Below the pieces are notes generated by a model. The model had not been told where the DNA came from. It did not search any database and was given only the letters and a program-made list of their open reading frames with translations. Below are positions 7,749-15,748 of a stretch of 26,822 nt of DNA, piece after piece; position 1 is the stretch's first letter, and each line of letters starts with the position of its first letter. Position numbers and translations under genes: made by a program. Source of the stretch: an uncultured Hungatella sp. (GTDB lineage Bacteria > Bacillota > Clostridia > Lachnospirales > Lachnospiraceae); NCBI GenBank assembly GCA_910585435.1, contig CAJUEJ010000044.1:1-26822 (forward strand). The letters are read 5' to 3'.

Positions 7749-10218
7749 ATACGGCCTTTGTAAAGGCCAGTACATCAACCGGTTTGTGACCACAGGAACC
7801 TTTACCAAAGCCCAGCAGTTTAAGCGTGCCGTATTGAAGGGAAGGGTAAATGAATGGCTGGACAAAGGCTTTGCCATTCATGAAAACCCCTGCCGGAAGG
7901 AGTTTGTGGCCCAGCGGGAAAAGGCTTTGCCCCCCTATGTGGAGCTTGAAGGGGAAAAGGCCTGCAAAGCAGTTGAAGTATTCGGGCAGTCCAGGACGCC
8001 GGGCCTGTATTTCCCTTTCGGAAATATAGGATATGATGCTTCTTCTTTCTATAAATGCCCCACGTATCTCAGGACTTACTGTTATGCAGATGTGGTGATG
8101 CCAGAGAAGGAAGAGGCAGAGCTTGAGATGGAGACCTGCGGCGGCATGACCCTGTGGAACAACGGGAAGCTGATTGCAGATTTTATTCCCTTTACAAGGA
8201 ATCTGGTAAAGAAAAGGACAGTAAGGCTTGTCTTTGAAAAAGGCAGGAACCATCTGGTTATCTGTCTGGATGACTTGGCCGAACGGGATACAGATTATTA
8301 TTTTCGTCTGAGATACTGCGGGGAACAGAATCCCAGGATACTTCTTGCCATACCAGAGGAGGAAGAGGCAGAGGAGATAAAGCGCCTGGAAAGGATTCTG
8401 GAGGGGCTGTATTTTACGAAGGAGTCCTACAGGGAGGAGATGGTCTGTGTGATTCTTCCCAGGGAGGCTATAGAGGAAGGGGACAGGCTTTTTGTGCAGG
8501 CAGGAGATGGCGGGCCTGCGATTTCCTGCCGCCTTTGCCCTGGCATGAGACAGGCAGAGTTGGTGCCGTCTTCCCAGGTTTTGCCGGGGGTTGGGGCGTT
8601 TTATTTTGAAATGAGGACAGGAACTGTGCGGATCAGACGGGGAGCGGGATGCCAGATTGTCTGGGAGAAGCTGCAGGTAAAGGGAAGCCTGGATATTGAG
8701 GAGCGCCGGAAAGCATTTTTAGATGTGATCTGTGCTTATGGCAGGGATGATATCTATAAGGCGGCGGCAATTTTAAAAACAGGAGGAGATACCGGACAGG
8801 CAGAGCAGATGATTTTACATATGCTGGAGGGAGTGAACGCCAGGGAAGACTGCTCGGACTTTGGCTTTATCGTGGTTTTATATGTGTATGTTATGTTCGG
8901 GGAGCAGCTGTCAGAGGCTGTTCTGGGTGCAATCCGGCAGGCGGCCTTAAATTACCGGTACTGGATCGATGAGCCGGGGGATGATGTCATGTGGTTCTTC
9001 AGCGAAAACCATGCGCTGCTTTTTCACATCTGCCAGTATTTTGCGGGAAGCCTTTTTCCGGAAGAGTATTTTACAAACAGCAGGCGCCGGGGCATGGAGG
9101 TTAAGGCCCACGGGGAGGCGCTGTTGAACCAGTGGTTTGACTCCTTTTTTGCAGAATTTGTTACGGAGTGGAATTCCAATGCCTACATACCCATAGATGT
9201 CCACGGCTTTGGATTTCTCTATAATCTTACAGGAGAAGGGGAACTGCTTCACGAGAAGGCCAGAAAAGCGCTGGACATGGTGGCATACAGTATCACGGTC
9301 AATGCCCACAAGGGCGTGGTTATGACCAGCTACGGGCGAACCTATGAAAAGGAACTGAAGGCCAATGACAATACAGGTATTACGGCGCTTTTGTATATCC
9401 TTTACAATGAGGGGTATCTGAACCTGGGGGGAGTCGGGACCATAGCCCTTGCCCTGGGAGACTACAGGGCGCCGGAGGAATACAGGGCATACATCACACC
9501 AGAGGAAGGCAGGCAGATGGTGTTTCAGAATACCCAGGGCTATGAACACCATGTGAATCTGTATCTGTATAAGAACAGGGATGTGGCCCTGTCAACGGCA
9601 GTGCAGTATAAGCCCTTCCAGAAGGGGTACCAGGAGCATATCGTACAGGCGTCCATCGACTCTGTGGCGCAGGCTTTTATCAATCATCCGGGGGAGATTC
9701 AGCCTTACGGCAAAGGGCGCCCTAACTTTTGGGCGGGGAACGGCCAGCTGCCTCTCGGGGTGCAGGATAAGGACATGGCTGTGCTGATATACCGGATTCC
9801 GGAGGAAAACAGGATTGATTTTACACATGCCTATGCGCCTCTGGGAGAGTTTGATTCGTATATTCTGGAGCCGGAAGCAAACACCCTGGCAATGGAGAAG
9901 GACGGCGCGTATATCGGACTGAAGGCGGAGCGGGGAATCTTGCTTGTGAAGGAAGGGGTGACGGCATACAGGGAGCTTGTAAGCCCGGGAAGGGAAAATG
10001 TCTGGGTTCTCCGTGTGGGGACAAAAAGAGAGCATAAAAGCCTTAAGGAGTTTTTTGCCGCCATGAAGGCAGTCCGGATCCAGAGGCAGGAAGGAAGTAT
10101 AGCTGTGACAGACGGCAGCAGGCGGATGGAGGTGGACGGTGACGGGAGGTATACCTTAAACCGTGAACCGGTATATGCGTATCCGCTGGAACCAAAGGGG
10201 ATTCTGAATATTTTCTGA
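7735..10218 (+). CDS. Unassigned 827-residue protein, candidate uronide-degrading enzyme
   Basis: I do not recognise a named family. Residues about 60-200 look like a jelly-roll accessory domain, with MTLWNNGKLI followed by VRLVFEKGRNHLVICLDDL. Residues about 330-610 are helix-rich with polar motifs reminiscent of (alpha/alpha) toroid lyases and hydrolases: SENH at 423-426, EWNSNAYIPID from 478, and SYGRTYEKELK from 532. The last roughly 200 residues are beta-rich, as in the C-terminal sandwich of such enzymes. There is no signal peptide, so it should act in the cytoplasm. ATG at 7735 has GGAGGA 7 nt upstream; the longer reading from 7702 lacks a site. It overlaps the esterase by 14 nt and precedes the GH105 gene, which argues for a role on the same oligosaccharide. 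Function is inferred. Confidence 0.8.
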   Translation: MKEIEYGLCKGQYINRFVTTGTFTKAQQFKRAVLKGRVNEWLDKGFAIHENPCRKEFVAQREKALPPYVELEGEKACKAVEVFGQSRTPGLYFPFGNIGYDASSFYKCPTYLRTYCYADVVMPEKEEAELEMETCGGMTLWNNGKLIADFIPFTRNLVKKRTVRLVFEKGRNHLVICLDDLAERDTDYYFRLRYCGEQNPRILLAIPEEEEAEEIKRLERILEGLYFTKESYREEMVCVILPREAIEEGDRLFVQAGDGGPAISCRLCPGMRQAELVPSSQVLPGVGAFYFEMRTGTVRIRRGAGCQIVWEKLQVKGSLDIEERRKAFLDVICAYGRDDIYKAAAILKTGGDTGQAEQMILHMLEGVNAREDCSDFGFIVVLYVYVMFGEQLSEAVLGAIRQAALNYRYWIDEPGDDVMWFFSENHALLFHICQYFAGSLFPEEYFTNSRRRGMEVKAHGEALLNQWFDSFFAEFVTEWNSNAYIPIDVHGFGFLYNLTGEGELLHEKARKALDMVAYSITVNAHKGVVMTSYGRTYEKELKANDNTGITALLYILYNEGYLNLGGVGTIALALGDYRAPEEYRAYITPEEGRQMVFQNTQGYEHHVNLYLYKNRDVALSTAVQYKPFQKGYQEHIVQASIDSVAQAFINHPGEIQPYGKGRPNFWAGNGQLPLGVQDKDMAVLIYRIPEENRIDFTHAYAPLGEFDSYILEPEANTLAMEKDGAYIGLKAERGILLVKEGVTAYRELVSPGRENVWVLRVGTKREHKSLKEFFAAMKAVRIQRQEGSIAVTDGSRRMEVDGDGRYTLNREPVYAYPLEPKGILNIF

Positions 10219-10240
10219 ACCGAAAGGAATGTAGATACTT

Positions 10241-11344
10241 ATGAAAGACTATGAAGCTGTCCTTAAGCAGGTAGCCGGCCGGATGATGCATATGAAACAG
10301 GACGGGATACAGGAAAAGTATCCTGTAAGCCTGCTGGATATGGAGGCCTGGGAATGGCCTCAGGGGGTGGGGCTGTACGGCCTGTATAAATATTATAAAA
10401 ATACAGGGGATCCAGGCACCCTGGAGTTTCTCACCGGCTGGTACGACAGGCGGATGGAAGAGGGGCCTAGGGAGCATAACATAAACACCACGGCGCCGAT
10501 GCTGACCTTGACTTTTCTGTATGAAATTACCGGCAGGCCTTCGTATCTGGATGAGATAAAAAAGTGGGCCCGCTGGATGATGGAAGATAAGGGGCTGATC
10601 CGGACTGGCGACGGGCTGTTTCAGCATATGATTACCGGGGATCCCAATGAAGATGAAATTTTGATCGATACACTTTTCATGGCAGTCTATTTCCTGGCAC
10701 GGGCAGGGATTCTTCTCCATCGCCAGGATTACGTGGAAGAGGCACATTTTCAGATTCTGCAGCATATAAAGTATCTTTTAAATAAACAGGAAGGACTGTT
10801 CTTCCACGGATTTAATTTTAAGCGCAATGATAATTACGGAGAGGTACTGTGGGGGAGGGGAAACTGCTGGTATACTATTGTGCTTATGGATTACCTGGAG
10901 ACGGTGCCAGTGGGCGAAGGGCTGAAACGATATTTCCTTTCAGTATACCAGAACCAGGCACAGGCACTTAAAAGGTACGCAGATCCGGAGACAGGGCTGT
11001 GGCATACGGTGCTTAATAATCCGGAGACTTACCTGGAACTGTCTGCCAGCGCAGGATTCCTGGCAGGCATTATGCACGGGGTGCGAAACGGGTATTTAAG
11101 CTGTGAGGCGTATGGGCCGGTTATTGAGAAGGCCCTGTCCCATCTGGAGGACTATATTGCCGGGGACGGGACAGTCCTGCAGGTTTCTTATGGAACGCCT
11201 GTAGGGCTGGATGAAGCATTTTATAAAAATATTCCCTGCTATCCCATGACCTACGGGCAGGCCATGATGATACTGGCCCTCCAGGAAGCCATGGCATTTG
11301 AGGGGGACGCAGGCCGTACACATCAGATGCCGGCTATCCATTAA
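10241..11344 (+). CDS. GH88/GH105 unsaturated uronyl hydrolase (YteR-like)
   Basis: Glycoside hydrolase of the (alpha/alpha)6-barrel family that removes unsaturated glucuronyl or galacturonyl residues left by polysaccharide lyases. At 367 residues it matches the usual length (B. subtilis YteR is about 373). Motifs include WEWPQGVGLYGLYKYY, NTTAPMLTLTFLYEITG, DGLFQHM, the catalytic region ILIDTLFMAVYF, WGRGNCWY and the C-terminal ELSASAGFLAGIMHG. The Asp in DTLFM is residue 143, the same number as the general acid of YteR. No signal peptide is present, so it is cytoplasmic. A modest AAAGGA precedes the start. It is the last gene of the locus and the strongest clue to the imported substrate: an unsaturated uronide such as a rhamnogalacturonan disaccharide. 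Confidence 0.93.
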   Translation: MKDYEAVLKQVAGRMMHMKQDGIQEKYPVSLLDMEAWEWPQGVGLYGLYKYYKNTGDPGTLEFLTGWYDRRMEEGPREHNINTTAPMLTLTFLYEITGRPSYLDEIKKWARWMMEDKGLIRTGDGLFQHMITGDPNEDEILIDTLFMAVYFLARAGILLHRQDYVEEAHFQILQHIKYLLNKQEGLFFHGFNFKRNDNYGEVLWGRGNCWYTIVLMDYLETVPVGEGLKRYFLSVYQNQAQALKRYADPETGLWHTVLNNPETYLELSASAGFLAGIMHGVRNGYLSCEAYGPVIEKALSHLEDYIAGDGTVLQVSYGTPVGLDEAFYKNIPCYPMTYGQAMMILALQEAMAFEGDAGRTHQMPAIH

Positions 11345-11354
11345 AATTGATATG

Positions 11355-11405
11355 ACCGCAGATGACAGCGCTGCAGATACAGGCGGTTGTCATCTGCGGT
11401 TTTTG
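11355..11405 (+). terminator. Terminator closing locus 1
   Basis: ACCGCAGATGACA (11355-11367) pairs perfectly over 13 bp with TGTCATCTGCGGT (11388-11400), followed by a T run. It begins 10 nt after the GH105 stop codon. Confidence 0.93.
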
Positions 11406-11444
11406 GTTTCTGTAGTTCTGGCCTCTATTTTGTGAAATCTGTGC

Positions 11445-11473
11445 TTGCTGCAACAGATGTTTTATACTATAAT
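11445..11473 (+). promoter_or_regulatory. Sigma-A promoter for VanZ-truA-CDF-sigma unit
   Basis: TTGCTG (11445-11450), a 17-nt spacer, then a perfect TATAAT (11468-11473). It lies just after the locus 1 terminator and about 58 nt before the VanZ start, with no other gene between. Confidence 0.75.
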
Positions 11474-11531
11474 ATTCTGAAACCTACCCTCAGTGGACAA
11501 GGGTACAGAAAGGGAAAATGACAGAGGATTT

Positions 11532-12059
11532 ATGACAAAGAAAAGGCAGTGGTTCTGGACCATATTGATTGTTTTTTATGTGGGCTTTATTTTTAACAAT
11601 TCTATCACACCGGCGGCGGAATCCTCCAGGCAGAGCGGGAGAGTCCTTGCCATGGTTCTGGCAGTGCTTCAGGCGGCAGGGCTGGATGGCGCTGTGGTGA
11701 CGGAGCATTTTATCCGGAAAATGGCTCATTTTACAGAATATTTTCTTTTGGGGGTGCTTCTGTGGAATTGCCTGAAGGCCTACAGGCTGTCAGAGAAGCT
11801 GTGGCTTGCGCTGCAGCTGTGGCTGGTTACGGTGATTCCCCTGACAGACGAGACGATTCAGCTGTTCAGCGAGGGCAGGGCAGGGCTCATAAGCGATGTG
11901 TGGCTGGACATCTCCGGAGCGGCTCTTGGCAGCCTGTGTATGCTGGGGGCCTGGCATCTGGCGATTAAACCTGCAGGAGAGAGGAGAAGACAGCGCGACA
12001 AAGGCCGGGAGTTAAAGGATGTGAAAAAGGGAAAGGGGCAATACAGGATAAGGCTATGA
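11532..12059 (+). CDS. VanZ-family membrane protein
   Basis: Small integral membrane protein of 175 residues with about four hydrophobic segments. The family signature is clear: RKMAHFTEYFLLGVLLW in the middle, then DETIQLFSEGRAGLISDVWLDISGAALG. VanZ proteins are linked to cell-envelope stress and low-level teicoplanin resistance in some Gram-positives, but most chromosomal copies, including this one, have no known role. A longer reading from GTG 11493 lacks a ribosome-binding site and would start almost at the predicted transcription start, so ATG 11532 after AGAGGA was preferred; the spacing is short, so the start is uncertain. It overlaps truA by 4 nt (ATGA). Confidence 0.88.
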   Translation: MTKKRQWFWTILIVFYVGFIFNNSITPAAESSRQSGRVLAMVLAVLQAAGLDGAVVTEHFIRKMAHFTEYFLLGVLLWNCLKAYRLSEKLWLALQLWLVTVIPLTDETIQLFSEGRAGLISDVWLDISGAALGSLCMLGAWHLAIKPAGERRRQRDKGRELKDVKKGKGQYRIRL

Positions 12060-12811
12060 GCAGGAATATCAGAATGATCCTTCAGTATGACGGCACCCGT
12101 TATGACGGATGGCAGAAGCAGGGGAATACGGACAATACGATTCAGGGAAAGCTGGAAAAAGTCCTTGGGCGTATGACAGGCCAGGAGGTGGAGGTTCACG
12201 GCTCCGGCCGCACCGACGCAGGGGTTCACGCAGCAGGCCAGGTAGCCAATGCCCATCTGGAGACGGAATACTCTGTGGAGGAGATAAAGGCCTATATAAA
12301 CCGGTACCTTCCCGAGGATATTCTGGTGCTGGAGGCAGCCGAGGCAGATCCCCGGTTTCACAGCCGCCTGAATGCCGTGGAAAAAATATATACATACCGG
12401 CTGGACATGGCAGAGAAAAGCCAGGTGTTTGAGAGAAAATACAGGTATGCCGTGGGAGAGAGGCTGGATGTGGAGGCCATGAAAAGGGCGGCAGGCTTTT
12501 TGGTGGGAACCCATGATTTTAAAAGCTTTTCAAGCGGAAAACAGGGGAAAAAGTCTACAGTGCGGACCCTCCACGAAATCTCGATTTTTGCAGATGGGAC
12601 AAAGGTGGATATACGGTTCCGGGGAGACGGTTTCCTCTATAATATGGTTCGGATTTTGACGGGAACCCTGATAGAGACAGGACAGGGGAAGCGGGATGCG
12701 GACAGCATGCCTGGTATTTTAGAGGCAAAAGACAGACAGAAGGCTGGTTTTACGGCGCCTGCCAGGGGGCTGTTTCTGACGGAAGTCAGATATTTTAGGA
12801 AACGGAGTTAA
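12056..12811 (+). CDS. truA: tRNA pseudouridine(38-40) synthase TruA
   Basis: Cytoplasmic enzyme that isomerises uridines 38-40 in the anticodon arm of tRNAs. Length 251 residues is normal. The N-terminal MILQYDGTRYDGWQKQ and the catalytic motif GSGRTDAGVHA with Asp54 are diagnostic. Further family motifs are RLNAVEKIYTYRL, HDFKSFSSG and FLYNMVRILTGTL. It is coupled to the VanZ gene by an ATGA overlap and is followed after 4 nt by the CDF transporter. Confidence 0.98.
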   Translation: MSRNIRMILQYDGTRYDGWQKQGNTDNTIQGKLEKVLGRMTGQEVEVHGSGRTDAGVHAAGQVANAHLETEYSVEEIKAYINRYLPEDILVLEAAEADPRFHSRLNAVEKIYTYRLDMAEKSQVFERKYRYAVGERLDVEAMKRAAGFLVGTHDFKSFSSGKQGKKSTVRTLHEISIFADGTKVDIRFRGDGFLYNMVRILTGTLIETGQGKRDADSMPGILEAKDRQKAGFTAPARGLFLTEVRYFRKRS

Positions 12812-12815
12812 AAAG

Positions 12816-14006
12816 ATGACAGAGCTTTTGGTTAGAAGATTTGTGAAGGACTATAAGAATACGGCGGATGCAAAGGTACGGACCTCCTACGGCGTGCTGG
12901 CCAGCTTTGTGGGGATTGTGTGCAATATTCTTTTGTTTGGGGTGAAGCTGGGGACAGGAATTGCCGTTCACAGTATTTCTGTTATGGCAGATGCATTTAA
13001 CAATCTGTCGGACGCGGCCTCTTCGATTATCGGGTTTGTGGGAGTGAAGATGGCGGGAAAGCCGGCGGATGAGGATCATCCCTTCGGGCATGGCAGGATC
13101 GAGTATATCTCTGCGTTTATTGTGGCCTTTTTGGTGATTCAGGTAGGCTTCTCGCTGCTTAAAACATCGGTGGGAAAGATCCGCAATCCGGAGGAGATGA
13201 GCTTCCATTTGGTGTCGGTGGTGATTCTTCTCCTGTCTGTGGGTGTGAAGCTGTGGCTGGGGTTGTTTAACCGAAAGCTGGGAAAGAGGGTTCAGTCTAC
13301 GGTGATGCTGGCGACAGCTGCAGACTCTCTGGGGGATGTGGCTACCACCTCTTCTACCATCTTTTCTCTCCTGGTGTTTGGGATATTCGGATGGAATCTT
13401 GACGGAATCGTAGGGCTGATTGTGTCTGTGGTGGTTATGATTGCAGGAATCAATATCGCCAAGGATACCCTGGCGCCTCTCATCGGACAGGCCATTGACC
13501 CTCAGGCGTACCGGCAGATCACAGAGTTTGTGGAAAAATATGAGGGGATCGTGGGAAGCCATGATCTGATCGTACACAATTATGGGCCGTCTAAAAGCAT
13601 GGCGTCTATTCATGCGGAGGTGCCAAGCGAGCAGAATATTGAAGTGAGCCATGAGATTGTGGATACTATCGAGAGGGACTGCCTGCGGGAACTGGGGATT
13701 TTCCTGGTTATCCATATGGATCCGGTGGAGACCCACAATGAGAAGGCAGCTGCCCTGCGGGAGGAGATGGCAAAGCTTTTGGACAGGCTGGATTCCAGGC
13801 TGGAATTTCACGATTTCCGTATTGTAAACGGTGTGGACAGAGTGAACCTGATCTTTGATCTGGTGGTTCCCAGGGAGTATAATCCGTCCATGCGGGGTAC
13901 AATAAAGGATAAGATTTCGGAGGAAGTACAGGGATGGGATTCCAGGTATTTTTGTGTCATCACGGTGGAAAACAGTTATTGTGCGGAGAATCCGGAATCA
14001 ATCTGA
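12816..14006 (+). CDS. Cation diffusion facilitator (CDF) transporter
   Basis: Membrane exporter of divalent metal ions (Zn, Mn, Fe or similar) by proton exchange, 396 residues. There are about six membrane segments up to residue 235. Metal-site motifs are present: DAFNNLSDAASS in the second helix and DSLGDVATTSS in the fifth. HPFGHGRIEYISAF between helices is typical of the family. A cytoplasmic C-terminal domain follows, with HDLIVHNYGPSKSMASIHAEV and IHMDPVE, plus a further tail of about 100 residues, longer than the minimal 300-residue form. Metal specificity cannot be read with confidence. It is probably co-transcribed with truA and the sigma factor. Confidence 0.95.
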   Translation: MTELLVRRFVKDYKNTADAKVRTSYGVLASFVGIVCNILLFGVKLGTGIAVHSISVMADAFNNLSDAASSIIGFVGVKMAGKPADEDHPFGHGRIEYISAFIVAFLVIQVGFSLLKTSVGKIRNPEEMSFHLVSVVILLLSVGVKLWLGLFNRKLGKRVQSTVMLATAADSLGDVATTSSTIFSLLVFGIFGWNLDGIVGLIVSVVVMIAGINIAKDTLAPLIGQAIDPQAYRQITEFVEKYEGIVGSHDLIVHNYGPSKSMASIHAEVPSEQNIEVSHEIVDTIERDCLRELGIFLVIHMDPVETHNEKAAALREEMAKLLDRLDSRLEFHDFRIVNGVDRVNLIFDLVVPREYNPSMRGTIKDKISEEVQGWDSRYFCVITVENSYCAENPESI

Positions 14007-14025
14007 CGGTTGATGAGGGATGGAA

Positions 14026-14592
14026 ATGAATCATGAGAGGAAAGAAGAAAGCCGGTCGGACTATGATCGGCTTTTGTTGTTGATGAAAGAGGGGGACAGG
14101 GAGGCATTCCGATGTCTGTATGAGGAGACGGCAAAAAGTGTATACGGGTATGCCCTCTCTATATTGAAAAATCCCCAGGATGCGGAGGAAGCCATGCAGG
14201 ATGCATATCTGGCTGTGTGGGATCAGGCGGACAGATATCGGTCTGACGGCAAGCCTATGGCCTGGATTTTTACCATTACAAAGAATCTGTGTTATATGAG
14301 GCTGCGGAGGCAGGCAGGAAGGAACGGGGTCAGCCTGGAGGAGCTGCGGGAGCAGGAGAGCGGATGGGAGCCTGGCAGGCTGTGTGACGGGATTGAGCTG
14401 GCGCCGGAGAAGCAGGTGCTTTTGGAGGCGCTTAAATCCCTGAAGGAGGAGGAGAGGAGTATTGTGCTGCTTCACGATGCCAGCGGGATGAAGCACAGGG
14501 AGATAGGGGAGCTTCTGGGGATGCCGGTTGCCACTGTTTTGTCTAAATATCGAAGGTCTTTAAAGAAGTTGCTGGAAAGTTGCGAAAAGTAG
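14026..14592 (+). CDS. ECF-type RNA polymerase sigma factor
   Basis: Sigma-70 family protein of 188 residues containing only regions 2 and 4. Region 2 covers about residues 15-95 (KEGDREAFRCLYEETAKSVY, DAEEAMQDAYLAVWD, AWIFTITKNLCYMRLRRQ). Region 4 covers about 128-185 (LKSLKEEERSIVLLHDASGM, then HREIGELLGMPVATVLSKYR). ATG 14026 has GAGGGA 5 nt upstream; ATG 14020 overlaps that site. It begins 19 nt after the CDF gene and is followed by a terminator, with no anti-sigma factor gene next to it. Its regulon and signal are unknown. Confidence 0.92.
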   Translation: MNHERKEESRSDYDRLLLLMKEGDREAFRCLYEETAKSVYGYALSILKNPQDAEEAMQDAYLAVWDQADRYRSDGKPMAWIFTITKNLCYMRLRRQAGRNGVSLEELREQESGWEPGRLCDGIELAPEKQVLLEALKSLKEEERSIVLLHDASGMKHREIGELLGMPVATVLSKYRRSLKKLLESCEK

Positions 14593-14665
14593 TCAGAACC
14601 ACGCAGGTATTGAAGGTTTTGACGGAGACCAGAAATGAAATTTGGTAGATTTGCATAAAAGAGAG

Positions 14666-14708
14666 GCTGTATAAACACAGAGCATTTTAGCATTTATACA
14701 GCTTTTTT
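14666..14708 (+). terminator. Terminator after ECF sigma factor
   Basis: GCTGTATAAA (14666-14675) pairs over 10 bp with TTTATACAGC (14693-14702), followed by six T residues. It ends the VanZ-truA-CDF-sigma unit. Confidence 0.88.
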
Positions 14709-14785
14709 CAAGGAAAATCATAAGGATCTGAATTATTTCCACATAATTTAATAATCTGTTCGACACAGGAAAATGAAATTTCTTG

Positions 14786-14791
14786 TATAAT
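14786..14791 (+). promoter_or_regulatory. Probable -10 box for MBL hydrolase
   Basis: A perfect TATAAT lies 37 nt before the MBL-fold gene start and downstream of the terminator. No good -35 box is visible at 16-18 nt; the nearest TTGACA-like sequence (TCGACA, 14760-14765) is 20 nt away. Confidence 0.45.
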
Positions 14792-14828
14792 TGTACTACA
14801 AAGGTATTTCACAAAAAGGAGGAGAGGT

Positions 14829-15662
14829 ATGATAGAAAGACCGATTGTAGAGATTGCACCAAAGACATGGCTGATCAGCGATTACAAGCTGGACAACTTT
14901 TATCTGCTGGAAGGGGAGGAGAAAGCCCTTCTGATTGATACGGGAGCCGGCTTAGGGCCTGTGGAGGAAGAGGTGAGAAAGCTGACCCAAAAGCCTCTTA
15001 TCATCGCAGCCACGCATGGACATGGGGATCATATCGGGGGGAGCCATCTGTTTGAGGAGCCTACCTATCTGTGCAAGGAGGATATGGTATTTGTGACAGA
15101 GGACGGACGGGTACGGACAGAGGAGGAAGGCAACGCGTTTCGGGAGCGCTACGCCAGGACCAGAGGAAGGGTCCGCAATCCGGAGGCCACAGAGGAGGAG
15201 CTGGTGGCTCTCATCCGGGAGGACGGGGCGGCCAGGTTCCTGCCTATGGAGGGAGGAATGGTATTTGAGCTGGGAGGACGTCCGGTGGAGGTCATCCCCA
15301 CACCAGGGCACAGCCTGGGTTCCGTATGTTTCCTGGACAAAAAGGAACGGCTTTTATTTACAGGAGATACGGTGAATGACTGCCTGCTTTTAAATTTCTG
15401 GCCCATAACCACCACTCTCCAGGAATACCGTGATGCCGTTGCACGCCTGTGGGAAAGGCGGGAGGAATTTGACTACATATGCCAGGGACATGATTGTCTG
15501 GAAAAAGAGGACAAAAGCTTTATAAGCGATTATCTGGAAGCAGCTGACAAGCTTCTGTCAGGGGAGCTTAATGGAGCGGAGATCGACGACGGTATTCACA
15601 AGGGACTGGGTGTCTACTATAATAAGGTGCGGCTGTTCTATGACCCGGAGCATTTAAGGTAA
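14829..15662 (+). CDS. MBL-fold metallo-hydrolase
   Basis: Metallo-beta-lactamase superfamily hydrolase, 277 residues, no signal peptide. The metal-binding set is complete: THGHGDHIGG (His63, His65, Asp67, His68), His161 in TPGHSLGS, Asp180 in FTGDTV and His221 in QGHD. This matches a two-metal glyoxalase II-like or lactonase-like site rather than a beta-lactamase. The reaction cannot be assigned. AAGGAGGAGAGGT precedes the ATG. The next gene, a sugar-binding lipoprotein, starts 86 nt downstream with no terminator between, so this hydrolase may be co-transcribed with the second importer. Confidence 0.92.
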   Translation: MIERPIVEIAPKTWLISDYKLDNFYLLEGEEKALLIDTGAGLGPVEEEVRKLTQKPLIIAATHGHGDHIGGSHLFEEPTYLCKEDMVFVTEDGRVRTEEEGNAFRERYARTRGRVRNPEATEEELVALIREDGAARFLPMEGGMVFELGGRPVEVIPTPGHSLGSVCFLDKKERLLFTGDTVNDCLLLNFWPITTTLQEYRDAVARLWERREEFDYICQGHDCLEKEDKSFISDYLEAADKLLSGELNGAEIDDGIHKGLGVYYNKVRLFYDPEHLR

Positions 15663-15689
15663 ACCTGCAAAGGTAAGGAAAAAAGAATA

Positions 15690-15718
15690 TTGGAGCAAAA
15701 AGAGTACCAGGCTATGGA
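15690..15718 (+). promoter_or_regulatory. Weak candidate promoter for importer 2
   Basis: TTGGAG (15690-15695), a 17-nt spacer and TATGGA (15713-15718). A 5-bp inverted repeat GTACC (15704-15708)/GGTAC (15721-15725) flanks the -10 box and could be an operator. Both box matches are modest, so read-through from the MBL gene remains possible. Confidence 0.3.
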
Positions 15719-15748
15719 CAGGTACATTTATACAGAATGGAGGATACA

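Noticed and set aside
12795..13811. 338-codon minus-strand ORF
   Set aside because: It lies opposite the clear CDF transporter, is rich in His, Arg and Pro as expected for an antisense frame, and shows no family motif.
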